Source: Mesorhizobium_K quangtriensis
GTDB lineage: Bacteria; Pseudomonadota; Alphaproteobacteria; Rhizobiales; Rhizobiaceae
Direction: 5' to 3'
DNA length: 64,000 nucleotides
Assembly: GCF_040081925.1 (NCBI RefSeq)
Contig: NZ_JBEBMF010000002.1
Location: 1,116,001-1,180,000, forward strand
Translations under genes and position numbers: made by a program
Shown: piece by piece, positions 23,200-31,824 of the stretch
Position numbering within the stretch: position 1 is the first letter of the stretch
Layout: every line of letters begins with the position of its first letter
The notes under the pieces: generated by a model
Databases searched by the model: none
What the model saw: only the letters and a program-made list of their open reading frames with translations
What the model was told of the DNA's origin: nothing

Positions 23200-25251
23200 A
23201 TGGCCTCGCGCGAACAGCATGACCGGATGGCGAACGCCATACGTTTCCTTTCCATGGATGCCGTCGAGAGGGCGAATTCCGGCCATCCCGGCCTGCCGAT
23301 GGGCTGCGCCGACATCGCCACCGTGCTGTTCACGAAATATCTGAAGTTCGATCCGAAGAACCCCAAATGGCCGGACCGTGACCGCTTCGTGCTGTCGGCG
23401 GGCCACGGTTCCATGCTGCTCTACTCGTGCCTCTATCTCACCGGCTACGAGGATATGACGATCGACCAGATCGAACGCTTCCGTCAGCTTGGCTCCAAGA
23501 CGGCGGGACACCCGGAATACGGGTTCGCAACCGGCATCGAGACAACCACCGGCCCGCTCGGCCAAGGTGTCGCCAACGCGGTTGGAATGGCGCTCGCCGA
23601 GCGCGTCATGAATGCGCAGTTCGGCGACGACCTCGTCGACCACCACACCTACGTCATCTGCGGCGACGGCTGCCTGATGGAAGGCATCAGCCAGGAGGCC
23701 ATCGCGCTGGCTGGCCGGCTGAAGCTCAACAAGCTGATCGTCTTCTGGGACAACAACAACATCTCGATCGACGGTCCGGTCTCGCTCGCCGACATCACCG
23801 ACCAGGTGGCGCGTGTCGAGGCCTCCGGCTGGAACGCCTTCCACATCGACGGCCACGACCAGGAGGCCATCGCCAAGGCCATCGAGACCGCGCAGAAGTC
23901 CGACAAGCCGACGCTGATCGCAGCCAAGACCACAATCGGCTTCGGTGCGCCGACCAAGGCCGGAACCAAGGCCGCCCACGGCTCGCCGCTCGGCAAGGAC
24001 GAGATTGCCGCGACCCGCAAGGCGCTCAACTGGGATTCGCCTCCCTTCGTCATCCCCGATGACGTGCTGAAGTCCTGGCGCGACGCCGGTGCCCGTGGTG
24101 CGGCACCCCGCGCCGAATGGGAAAAGCGGCTTGCGGCAGCGGGCGATCGCGGCAAGGAATTCAGCCGCCGCATGGCCGGCGAGCAGCACGCCGGCTTCGA
24201 CGACGCCATCGCGGCCTACAAGCAGAAGCTGGCGGCCGACAAGCCGAAGGTCGCGACCCGCAAGGCGTCAGAGATGGCACTCGAGGTCATCAACGGCACG
24301 CTGCCCGAGACGATCGGCGGCTCGGCCGACCTGACCCCTTCAAACAACACCAAAACCAGCCAGACGTTGGAACTGTCGGCAGCCAACTACGGCAATCGCT
24401 ATGTCCACTACGGCATCCGCGAGCACGCGATGGCGGCGGCCATAAACGGCATCACGCTGCATGGCGGCCTGATCGCTTATGGCGGCACCTTCTTCTGCTT
24501 CACCGATTACGCGCGGCCGGCCATGCGGCTTGCCTCCCTGATGGGCATCCGCTCGCTCTTCGTCATGACGCACGACTCGATCGGCCTCGGCGAAGACGGC
24601 CCGACCCACCAGCCGGTGGAACATCTCGCCGCGATGCGCGCTATCCCGAACCATCTCGTCTTCCGCCCGGCGGACGCGATGGAGACGGCCGAGTGCTGGC
24701 AGGCGGCGATCCATTCGACGAAGGCGCCCTCGACGCTGGTGCTGACGCGCCAGGACCTGCGCGCCGTGCGCACCGAATATGTTGCCGAGAACCTGTCGGC
24801 GAAAGGTGCTTATGAACTGGCGGCAGCCGAGGGCGGTGAGGCGAAGGTCTCCATCTTCGCCAGCGGGTCCGAGGTCGAGATAGCTCTGGATGCCCGGGAC
24901 ATCCTGCAGCAGGCCGGCACCCCGACGCGGGTTGTCTCCGTACCCTGCTTCGAGTTGTTCGAGGAACAGGACAAGGCATATCGCGAGAAGGTTCTTGGCA
25001 AGGCGCCGGTAAAAGTCGCGGTCGAGGCGGCGCTGCGCTTCGGCTGGGACCGGTTCGTCGGGTCGGACGGCGCTTTCGTCGGCATGACCGGCTTCGGCGC
25101 CAGCGCGCCCGCCAAGGAGCTGTACAAGTATTTCGGCATCACTGCCGAGGCGGTGGCCAAGGTCGCCGGCGACCGGGTCAAGAACGGTGTGCCGAAGGGC
25201 GAGGACGCCCGCGCCATCCCGGATAGCGAACCGGCGCGCCCTCACCCTTGA
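23200..25251 (+). CDS. tkt: transketolase
   Basis: 683 residues. The thiamine diphosphate motif GDGCLMEGISQEA … NKLIVFWDNNNISIDG, the His of SGHPGLPMG and the GIREHAM/GPTHQPVEHLA segments of the pyrimidine and middle domains are all present. It transfers two-carbon units in the pentose phosphate and Calvin-type pathways, needing thiamine diphosphate and Mg2+. The ATG at 23200 follows ggagcg. It heads the block tkt-gap-pgk-fba, the usual rhizobial order of these central carbon genes. Confidence 0.95.
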   Translation: MASREQHDRMANAIRFLSMDAVERANSGHPGLPMGCADIATVLFTKYLKFDPKNPKWPDRDRFVLSAGHGSMLLYSCLYLTGYEDMTIDQIERFRQLGSKTAGHPEYGFATGIETTTGPLGQGVANAVGMALAERVMNAQFGDDLVDHHTYVICGDGCLMEGISQEAIALAGRLKLNKLIVFWDNNNISIDGPVSLADITDQVARVEASGWNAFHIDGHDQEAIAKAIETAQKSDKPTLIAAKTTIGFGAPTKAGTKAAHGSPLGKDEIAATRKALNWDSPPFVIPDDVLKSWRDAGARGAAPRAEWEKRLAAAGDRGKEFSRRMAGEQHAGFDDAIAAYKQKLAADKPKVATRKASEMALEVINGTLPETIGGSADLTPSNNTKTSQTLELSAANYGNRYVHYGIREHAMAAAINGITLHGGLIAYGGTFFCFTDYARPAMRLASLMGIRSLFVMTHDSIGLGEDGPTHQPVEHLAAMRAIPNHLVFRPADAMETAECWQAAIHSTKAPSTLVLTRQDLRAVRTEYVAENLSAKGAYELAAAEGGEAKVSIFASGSEVEIALDARDILQQAGTPTRVVSVPCFELFEEQDKAYREKVLGKAPVKVAVEAALRFGWDRFVGSDGAFVGMTGFGASAPAKELYKYFGITAEAVAKVAGDRVKNGVPKGEDARAIPDSEPARPHP

Positions 25252-25303
25252 GGCGCGTGTTCGGGCTAGCCCTTAACGGGCTGGCCCAATACTTCGACAG
25301 CTA

Positions 25304-25311
25304 ATCGATTT
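25304..25311. promoter_or_regulatory. AATCGATT core upstream of gap
   Basis: The 8-bp palindrome AATCGATT lies 85 bp before the gap start, within ctAATCGATTtaaa. The same core occurs upstream of fba (28761-28768) and sdhC (58922-58929). The CG-centred form suits a LacI-family operator. Confidence 0.4.
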
Positions 25312-25395
25312 AAATTCACCTTCCCGGCGTCTGGATTCTTTCTCCTTTCGCCGCTATGAAGCTGCGACCCTTCCCAAGCGCTGCAGGAGATTGAC

Positions 25396-26406
25396 ATGGC
25401 TGTCAGAGTTGCAATCAACGGATTTGGCCGCATCGGCCGCAACATCGTGCGCGCGATCTATGAATCCGGCCGCACCGACATCGACGTCGTTGCCGTCAAC
25501 GACCTCGGCCCGGTCGAGACCAACGCGCATCTGCTGCGTTTCGACAGCGTGCACGGCAAGTTCCCCCGGGAAGTAACCGTAAACGGCGACACGATCTCGA
25601 CCGGCAAGGACAGCTTCAAGGTTCTGGCCGAGCGCGACCCGTCGAAGCTTCCCTGGAAAGAGCTGGGCATCGACATCGCCATGGAATGCACCGGCATCTT
25701 CACGGCCCGCGACAAGGCAGCCGCGCACCTGACCGCCGGCGCGAAGCGCGTGCTGGTCTCGGCCCCGGCCGACGGCGCCGACCTGACAGTCGTCTACGGC
25801 GTCAACCACGACAAGCTGACCAAGGACCATATCGTCGTCTCGAACGCGTCCTGCACCACCAACTGCCTCGCCCCGCTCGCCGCTGTCCTGCACGAGGCTG
25901 TCGGCATCGAGAAAGGCATGATGACGACGATCCATTCCTACACCGGCGACCAGCCGACTCTGGATACCATGCACAAGGATCTGTACCGCGCCCGCGCCGC
26001 GGCGCTGTCGCAGATTCCGACCTCGACGGGTGCCGCCAAGGCCATCGGCCTTGTCATCCCGGAACTGAAGGGCAAGCTCGACGGCATCTCCATCCGCGTG
26101 CCGACGCCGAACGTCTCGGTCGTGGACTTCAAATTCATCGCCAAGAAGAACACGACCGTCGAGGAGATCAACAACGCGGTCATCGCGGCGTCGAAGGGCA
26201 AGCTGAAAGGCGTGCTCGCCGTCACCGCGCACCCGAACGTCTCGATCGACTTCAATCACGATCCGCATTCCTCGACGCTGGCGCTGGACCAGACCAAGGT
26301 CATGGATGGCAACTTCGTCTCGGTGCTGTCGTGGTACGACAACGAGTGGGGCTTCTCGAACCGCATGGCCGACACGGCCGTAGCCTTCGCCAAGACGATC
26401 GCCTGA
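25396..26406 (+). CDS. gap: glyceraldehyde-3-phosphate dehydrogenase, type I
   Basis: 336 residues. The Rossmann start VAINGFGRIGRN, the catalytic Cys in SNASCTTNCLAPLA and STGAAKAIGLVIPEL are diagnostic. It oxidises glyceraldehyde 3-phosphate to 1,3-bisphosphoglycerate with NAD. The cofactor preference cannot be read reliably here. The ATG follows gcaggag. It lies between tkt and a bestrophin-like gene and is followed by a strong terminator. Confidence 0.95.
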   Translation: MAVRVAINGFGRIGRNIVRAIYESGRTDIDVVAVNDLGPVETNAHLLRFDSVHGKFPREVTVNGDTISTGKDSFKVLAERDPSKLPWKELGIDIAMECTGIFTARDKAAAHLTAGAKRVLVSAPADGADLTVVYGVNHDKLTKDHIVVSNASCTTNCLAPLAAVLHEAVGIEKGMMTTIHSYTGDQPTLDTMHKDLYRARAAALSQIPTSTGAAKAIGLVIPELKGKLDGISIRVPTPNVSVVDFKFIAKKNTTVEEINNAVIAASKGKLKGVLAVTAHPNVSIDFNHDPHSSTLALDQTKVMDGNFVSVLSWYDNEWGFSNRMADTAVAFAKTIA

Positions 26407-26458
26407 CCTGGCTTTGTCGGTTCTCACGACTGGGGCAAAATTGTCCAAAACTCCTTCG

Positions 26459-26487
26459 AACGCCCGGCTTGCCCGGGCGTTTTCTTT
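26459..26487 (+). terminator. gap terminator
   Basis: AACGCCCGG (26459-26467) pairs with CCGGGCGTT (26473-26481) around a 5-base loop, followed by a T-rich run ttttcttt. Confidence 0.85.
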
Positions 26488-26530
26488 TGCCGCATAGAGA
26501 TGCGGACTTCTCCCACGACGGCAGACCGCC

Positions 26531-27436
26531 ATGATCATCCGCCCCCGACCGACCTTCCTGCAGCTCTTCTTCGTGCTGCGCGGTTCCGTCGTGCCGCGCA
26601 TCCTGCCGCAGATCATCGGCTTCGCGATCTACGCGGCGATCGTCGTCGTCGCAGTCGAGCTGCTCGCCGTCCCGCTTCACGATTTCAACATCGCTCCCTT
26701 CGGCCTGATCGCGGTTACGCTGTCGATCTATCTCGGCTTCCGCAACAACGCCGCCTACGACCGCTGGTGGGAGGCGCGCAAGCTCTGGGGCCAACTCGTC
26801 TACGACATCAGGAACCTCGCCCGCGCCAGCGACGGGCTCGTCGCCGATCGCGGCGAATGGCGGTCGCTCCTGATGGAGGCGCTTGTTTTCTGCCACCTGC
26901 TGCGGGCGCAGTTGCGCAAAGTCGACGCGATGGAAAAGGCGAAGGATTTGCTCGGTGGCGACGTAGGCGAAATCGCATCAGCCGCCAACAAGCCGGACGC
27001 CGCGATGCGGCGCATGGGTGCGCGGATCGCAAGGCTGAGGCGGCATGGATCGGTCGACGCCATCGGCTATCGCATCCTCGACGAGCGGCTTGCCGGCATG
27101 TCGGCGCCGCAGGCGGGCTGCGAGCGCATCGCGACCACGCCCCTGCCCTTCGCTTACACTCTGCTGCTCCAGCGCACCGCCTATATCGTTTGCCTGCTGT
27201 TGCCCTTCGGGCTGGCGACGACGACCGGCTGGGCGACGCCGCTCTTCACCGCCCTCATCGCCTACACATTCTTCGGGCTCGATGCGCTGTCGGAAGAACT
27301 GGAAGACCCGTTCGGCACGGAGGCCAACGACCTCGCGCTCGACAGCCTGTGCCGGGTCTGCGAGATTTCCGTGTTCGAGGCGCTGGGCGAACCGCCACCA
27401 GCGCCGCTTGGCGCCGAGCGCTTCTACTACTCCTGA
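26531..27436 (+). CDS. bestrophin family membrane channel protein
   Basis: 301 residues. The family signature IYLGFRNNAAYDRWWEARKLWGQLV is present, with four hydrophobic segments (about 23-45, 55-75, 210-235, 240-262) and the conserved C-terminal DPFGTEANDLAL. Bacterial bestrophins form pentameric ion channels in the inner membrane. The start MIIRPRPTFLQL is at 26531. It is inserted between gap and pgk. Confidence 0.9.
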   Translation: MIIRPRPTFLQLFFVLRGSVVPRILPQIIGFAIYAAIVVVAVELLAVPLHDFNIAPFGLIAVTLSIYLGFRNNAAYDRWWEARKLWGQLVYDIRNLARASDGLVADRGEWRSLLMEALVFCHLLRAQLRKVDAMEKAKDLLGGDVGEIASAANKPDAAMRRMGARIARLRRHGSVDAIGYRILDERLAGMSAPQAGCERIATTPLPFAYTLLLQRTAYIVCLLLPFGLATTTGWATPLFTALIAYTFFGLDALSEELEDPFGTEANDLALDSLCRVCEISVFEALGEPPPAPLGAERFYYS

Positions 27437-27532
27437 GCGCGAAACCTTCCGGCGTCCGATACGTCGTGCATACTTGAATCCGCGCCGCTTGCCGCTAATG
27501 TCCCGCCAAATCCTCCCCTGAAGGAAACACTC

Positions 27533-28732
27533 ATGGCCCACTTCCGAACGCTCGATGATCTCGGCGACATCAAAGCCAAGCGCGCACTCGTGCGCGTCGA
27601 TCTGAACGTACCGATGGTCGACGGCAAAGTGACGGACGCAACCCGCATCGAACGCGTCGCGCCAACCATTCTCGAGCTCTCCGACAAGGGCGCCAAGGTC
27701 ATACTCATGGCCCATTTCGGCCGACCGAAAGACGGGCCGGACCCCGCATTGTCCCTGGAGCCGATCGCACGGGCGACGTCGAATATCATCGGCCGCAATG
27801 TCACCTTCATTCCGGACTGTATCGGCAAGATGGTGGAAGGGGCGATCTTCGCCATGCTGCCGGGCGACATCGCGCTTCTGGAAAATACCCGTTTCTACAA
27901 GGGCGAGGAAAAGAACGACCCGGAATTCACCAAGAAGCTCGCGGCCAATGGCGACTTCTATGTAAACGACGCCTTTTCGGCGGCGCACCGTGCTCATTGC
28001 TCGACCGAAGGACTTGCAAAACTCCTGCCCGCCTATGCCGGCCGCACCATGCAGGCCGAACTGGAGGCGCTCGATCGCGGACTCGGCAATCCGGAGAAGC
28101 CCGTGGTCGCGATCGTCGGCGGGGCAAAGGTCTCGACCAAGCTCGACCTTCTGATGAACCTCGTCAAGAAGGTCGATGCGCTGGTGATCGGCGGCGGCAT
28201 GGCCAACACCTTCCTCGCGGCGCGCGGCGAGAATGTCGGCAAGTCGCTCTGCGAGCACGACCTCGCGCCGACCGCCCGCCAGATCATGATCGAGGCTGCG
28301 ACCGCGGGCTGTGCCATCATCCTGCCGACGGACGCGGTTGTCGCCAAGGAATTCAAGGCGGGCGCGGCGAGCGATGTGGTTCCCGTCAACGCTGTTCCGG
28401 CCGATTCGATGATCCTCGACGTCGGCCCGAAATCGATCGAGGCGGTCAACGCATGGATCGACCGCGCCAACACGCTGGTCTGGAACGGCCCGCTCGGCGC
28501 TTTCGAGACGAAGCCATTCGACAAGGCCACCGTGGCGGTCGCGAAGCACGCAGCGAGCCGCACCAAGGCCGGCAAGCTGCTGTCGGTGGCCGGCGGTGGC
28601 GACACGGTCGCGGCGCTGAACCATGCAGGCGTGGCAGACGACTTCACCTATGTCTCGACCGCCGGGGGGGCCTTCCTCGAATGGATGGAAGGCAAGGAAC
28701 TGCCTGGCGTCGATGTGCTGAAGCGCAACTAA
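27533..28732 (+). CDS. pgk: phosphoglycerate kinase
   Basis: 399 residues. RVDLNVPMVDGKVTD, ILMAHFGRPKDG, ENTRFYKGEEKNDPEF and the nucleotide-binding VAGGGDTVAAL/TAGGAFLEWMEGKELPGV are all conserved. It transfers phosphate from 1,3-bisphosphoglycerate to ADP. The start has ctgaaggaaacactc upstream. A hairpin follows the stop directly. Confidence 0.95.
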   Translation: MAHFRTLDDLGDIKAKRALVRVDLNVPMVDGKVTDATRIERVAPTILELSDKGAKVILMAHFGRPKDGPDPALSLEPIARATSNIIGRNVTFIPDCIGKMVEGAIFAMLPGDIALLENTRFYKGEEKNDPEFTKKLAANGDFYVNDAFSAAHRAHCSTEGLAKLLPAYAGRTMQAELEALDRGLGNPEKPVVAIVGGAKVSTKLDLLMNLVKKVDALVIGGGMANTFLAARGENVGKSLCEHDLAPTARQIMIEAATAGCAIILPTDAVVAKEFKAGAASDVVPVNAVPADSMILDVGPKSIEAVNAWIDRANTLVWNGPLGAFETKPFDKATVAVAKHAASRTKAGKLLSVAGGGDTVAALNHAGVADDFTYVSTAGGAFLEWMEGKELPGVDVLKRN

Positions 28733-28754
28733 GGCGCTATCATTGAAGCGCCTT
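28731..28754 (+). terminator. hairpin after pgk
   Basis: AAGGCGCT (28731-28738) pairs with AGCGCCTT (28747-28754) across an 8-base loop, starting at the pgk stop codon. No T-run follows, so it may terminate weakly or stabilise the pgk mRNA end. Confidence 0.5.
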
Positions 28755-28760
28755 CAATTG

Positions 28761-28768
28761 AATCGATT
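28761..28768. promoter_or_regulatory. AATCGATT core upstream of fba
   Basis: AATCGATT within attgAATCGATTgagc, 80 bp before the fba start. It shares its core with sites upstream of gap and sdhC. Confidence 0.4.
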
Positions 28769-28847
28769 GAGCATGGCTGGCTTACGGTAGCCTTGCGTCA
28801 CGCCTTCACGTATTGAGTTCTTGAAATCATAAAATCGGGAGAATTTG

Positions 28848-29747
28848 ATGAACAAGGAGATGGCCGCGCAGGCCGGTAAAAAGAACGGCTTCATCGCCGC
28901 GCTCGATCAATCGGGTGGCTCCACACCGAAAGCTCTCAAGGAATATGGGATCGACGCAAGCGCCTGGTCCAACGACGCTCAGATGTTCGACCTCGTCCAC
29001 CAGATGCGCACGCGCATCATCACGTCCCCCGCTTTCACCGGCGACAAGATCATGGGCGCGATCCTGTTCGAACAGACGATGGACCGCGACATCGACGGCA
29101 TTCCGACGGCGCAGTATCTTTGGGAGAAGCGTCAAGTCGTGCCGTTCCTGAAAGTCGACAAGGGCCTCGCGGACGAGAAGGACGGTGTCAAGGTGATGAA
29201 ACCCATGCCGGATCTCGATGCGCTGCTGAAGCGCGCAGTCGCGAAGGGCATCTTCGGCACCAAGATGCGTTCGGTGATCGACGCCGCGAACCCGGTCGGC
29301 ATCAAGGCTGTCGTCGACCAGCAGTTCGAAATCGGCAGGCAGATCTTGGCGCACGACCTCGTTCCGATTATCGAGCCGGAAGTGACGATTTCGATCCCGG
29401 ACAAGGCGGCAGCCGAGGATATCCTGCTCGCCGAAATCACGAAACACCTCGACGGCGTACCATCAGGCAAGCAGGTCATGCTGAAGCTGACTCTGCCGAC
29501 CAAGGCCAATCTCTACAAGGCTCTGACCCAGGACCCGCGCGTCATGCGCGTGGTGGCTCTGTCGGGCGGTTATTCCCGCGCCGATGCGAACGAAAAACTG
29601 AAGCACAATGACGGCATCATCGCCAGCTTCTCGCGCGCGCTGACGCAGGGCCTGTCTGCCGGCCAGACCGACGAACAGTTCAACGCGGAGATCGCCTCGA
29701 CCATCGACAGCATCTTCGATGCGTCCAGCCACAAGATCGCCGCCTGA
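28848..29747 (+). CDS. fba: fructose-bisphosphate aldolase class I
   Basis: 299 residues. It opens AGKKNGFIAALDQSGGSTPKAL, the class I (Schiff-base) aldolase beginning. Further blocks are FLKVDKGLADEKDGVK, with a lysine in the expected active-site region, then VPIIEPEVTI and MLKLTLPTKANLY. It cleaves fructose 1,6-bisphosphate without a metal. The start at the ATG 28848 follows cgggaga; the preceding TTG is disregarded. It closes the tkt-gap-pgk-fba block. Confidence 0.93.
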   Translation: MNKEMAAQAGKKNGFIAALDQSGGSTPKALKEYGIDASAWSNDAQMFDLVHQMRTRIITSPAFTGDKIMGAILFEQTMDRDIDGIPTAQYLWEKRQVVPFLKVDKGLADEKDGVKVMKPMPDLDALLKRAVAKGIFGTKMRSVIDAANPVGIKAVVDQQFEIGRQILAHDLVPIIEPEVTISIPDKAAAEDILLAEITKHLDGVPSGKQVMLKLTLPTKANLYKALTQDPRVMRVVALSGGYSRADANEKLKHNDGIIASFSRALTQGLSAGQTDEQFNAEIASTIDSIFDASSHKIAA

Positions 29748-29775
29748 AAATCAGGCCTCCGGTAACGCATAAAAG

Positions 29776-29796
29776 CCCCGCTCCGGCGGGGTTTTT
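29776..29796 (+). terminator. fba terminator
   Basis: CCCCGC (29776-29781) pairs with GCGGGG (29786-29791), loop tccg, followed by five T. An A-run precedes it, so it may also act on the convergent gene. Confidence 0.85.
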
Positions 29797-29957
29797 CATT
29801 GCAGATGGCTGAGCAGCACCGTCACCATCATCGCGGCCAGCGCTGCAACGGCCAGCTTCCAGAAATCACGCCGCTGCTTCAAGCCCGGCAGGCCAAGCGG
29901 CTTGATGAGCTGAATCACCATCATGGCCAGGATCACTAGGGCGAGTATTTTCGACAT
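29796..29957 (-). CDS. 53-residue two-span membrane protein
   Basis: MSKILALVILAMMVIQLIKPLGLPGL, then KQRRDFWKLAVAALAAMMVTVLLSHLQ: two hydrophobic helices joined by a short basic loop. The sequence matches a small conserved rhizobial protein I recall in this form (two helices joined by IKPLGLPGL-K/R-R-DFWK). It is convergent with fba and its stop abuts the fba terminator. Function unknown. Confidence 0.7.
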   Translation of the reverse strand: MSKILALVILAMMVIQLIKPLGLPGLKQRRDFWKLAVAALAAMMVTVLLSHLQ

Positions 29958-30099
29958 ACGGCTTTTGAGCAGGCGCGCTGGCTGCTGTCAAAGCCAGTAT
30001 CCGATCGCCTTCGCTCCTTTCACACGGCGCTTTATTGTGTAAAGCATCTGCGATCGGCAATTTGTCCGGTAAACGCCAGCTTGAGGGAGTGGCGCAGAT

Positions 30100-31764
30100 A
30101 TGTTTCGTCAGTGGGCCGTCAGGTATTTTCGGTCATTCTCCTTGGCGGGCCTGCTCTTCGGCACGTTGTTTTTCGCGGCTTCGCTGACACCGACGCTGAT
30201 CCCGCGCAACTTTCTGACGCAGGGTGTCCTGTCGGGCTGCTCGGCGGCCGCAGGATATGGCGTTGGCTTCTTCTTGCAATGGCTCTGGCGCTATCTCGAA
30301 CTGCCAGAACCCAAGGGGCGGTTCCTATTCGGCACCAAGCTCGCCGCCACGATTATCTGTGGCGCCATCGGCATAGGGTTCCTGTGGCGCGCGGCGGCAT
30401 GGCAGAACTCCATCCGCAGCCTGATGGAAATGGAGCCGGTCGATACGGCACACCCGATCGAGGTCGGCGCAATCGCAATCGTGACATTCGTCCTCCTCAT
30501 CGCGCTTGCCAGGCTGTTCAAGCGAACGCTTTACTTCGTGTCGAGGCACTTGAATCGCTATGTGCCGAAGCGCTTTTCCTACGTCGCCGGCACCGTGATC
30601 GCTGCCCTGCTGTTCTGGTCGATCGGCGACGGCATCATCTTCCGCACCGCGTTGCGTTTCATGGATGGCTCGTTCGAGCGGCTGGACGCGCTCATTCCGC
30701 CTGAAACAAGCCAGCCATCCGATCCCGCCAAGACGGGCAGCCCTGAGTCGCTGGTGCGCTGGGACGATCTCGGCCGCATGGGCCGCTCTTACATCAGCAC
30801 CGGTCCGTCCGCCGCCGACATCACCGCCGTGACCGGAAAGCCGGCGCTTGAGCCGATCCGCGTCTATGTCGGCATGCACTCGGACGAGTCCCCTCAGGCG
30901 CGCGCAAAGCTGGCGCTTGAGGAATTGAAGCGCGTCGGCGGCTTCGACCGCTCCACGCTGGTGATCATCACGCCCACCGGCACCGGCTGGGTCGACGAAC
31001 AGGCGATCAATCCCATCGAGTTCCTGCACAATGGCGACATCGCCAGCATCGGTGCGCAATACTCCTACCTCGCCAGCTGGATGTCGCTGCTGGTGGAGCC
31101 CGGCTACGGTGCCGAGCAGGCACGCGCGCTGTTCTCGGAGGTCTACGGCTACTGGAGAACCCTGCCAAAGGAGACGCGGCCGAAACTCTATCTGTTCGGC
31201 CTCAGCCTAGGCGCGCTCAGCTCGGAACTGTCCAACGAATTGTTCGAAGTGCTTGGCGACCCGTACCAGGGCGCGCTTTGGGCGGGCCCACCCTTCTCCA
31301 GCCGCATCTGGAATTCAATCACGCGCGACCGCAACCCCGGCTCACCGGAGTGGCTGCCGAAATTCCGCGACGGGTCTTTTGTCCGATTCACGGCGCAGAA
31401 GAACGCACTTGATATCCCGGGCGCGGTGTGGGGCCCGATGCGCGTCGTCTACCTGCAATATGCAAGCGACCCCATCACCTTCTACGATCCGCATTCGCTC
31501 TATCACGAACCCGACTGGATGCAGCCACCGCGCGGTCCGGACGTATCGCCCTATCTCGGCTGGTACCCTGTCGTCACCTTCCTGCAGCTGACGCTCGACA
31601 TCGCCATGGCAACCACCTCGCCGATGGGCTACGGCCACGTCTTCGCCGCCGAGCACTACATCGACGCTTGGATGGAGGTGGCCGACATCCAGGGCTGGTC
31701 GCCAGACGACGTGGCCCGGCTGAAACAGCACTTCATCGACCTGCGGAACCAGGAGAGCAGTTAG
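30100..31764 (+). CDS. membrane-anchored alpha/beta-hydrolase (Abhydrolase_9 family)
   Basis: 554 residues. The N-terminal half has four to five membrane helices (about 18-38, 45-62, 78-98, 125-145, 160-185), matching the Abhydrolase_9_N type. The C-terminal half is the hydrolase domain: RIYVGMHS-like strand, STLVIITPTGTGWVDEQ, and the nucleophile elbow LFGLSLGALSSEL, then YLQYASDPITFY. Family members are probable esterases or lipases of the cell envelope; the substrate is unknown. It stands alone between fba and a convergent MBL gene. Confidence 0.85.
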   Translation: MFRQWAVRYFRSFSLAGLLFGTLFFAASLTPTLIPRNFLTQGVLSGCSAAAGYGVGFFLQWLWRYLELPEPKGRFLFGTKLAATIICGAIGIGFLWRAAAWQNSIRSLMEMEPVDTAHPIEVGAIAIVTFVLLIALARLFKRTLYFVSRHLNRYVPKRFSYVAGTVIAALLFWSIGDGIIFRTALRFMDGSFERLDALIPPETSQPSDPAKTGSPESLVRWDDLGRMGRSYISTGPSAADITAVTGKPALEPIRVYVGMHSDESPQARAKLALEELKRVGGFDRSTLVIITPTGTGWVDEQAINPIEFLHNGDIASIGAQYSYLASWMSLLVEPGYGAEQARALFSEVYGYWRTLPKETRPKLYLFGLSLGALSSELSNELFEVLGDPYQGALWAGPPFSSRIWNSITRDRNPGSPEWLPKFRDGSFVRFTAQKNALDIPGAVWGPMRVVYLQYASDPITFYDPHSLYHEPDWMQPPRGPDVSPYLGWYPVVTFLQLTLDIAMATTSPMGYGHVFAAEHYIDAWMEVADIQGWSPDDVARLKQHFIDLRNQESS

Positions 31765-31789
31765 CGCGGGCGGTTCAGGTTGCGGCCGG

Positions 31790-31824
31790 TCTCAGTGTTC
31801 GACCAGTCTCAGTGCTCGACCGGC
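31790..31824. repeat. 17-bp tandem duplication at 3' end of MBL gene
   Basis: TCTCAGTG-T-TCGACCAG is followed at once by TCTCAGTG-C-TCGACCGG. The second copy contains the stop codon and last residues (PVEH) of the gene at 31809-32840, and the first lies just beyond the stop. It looks like a small slippage duplication. Confidence 0.5.
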
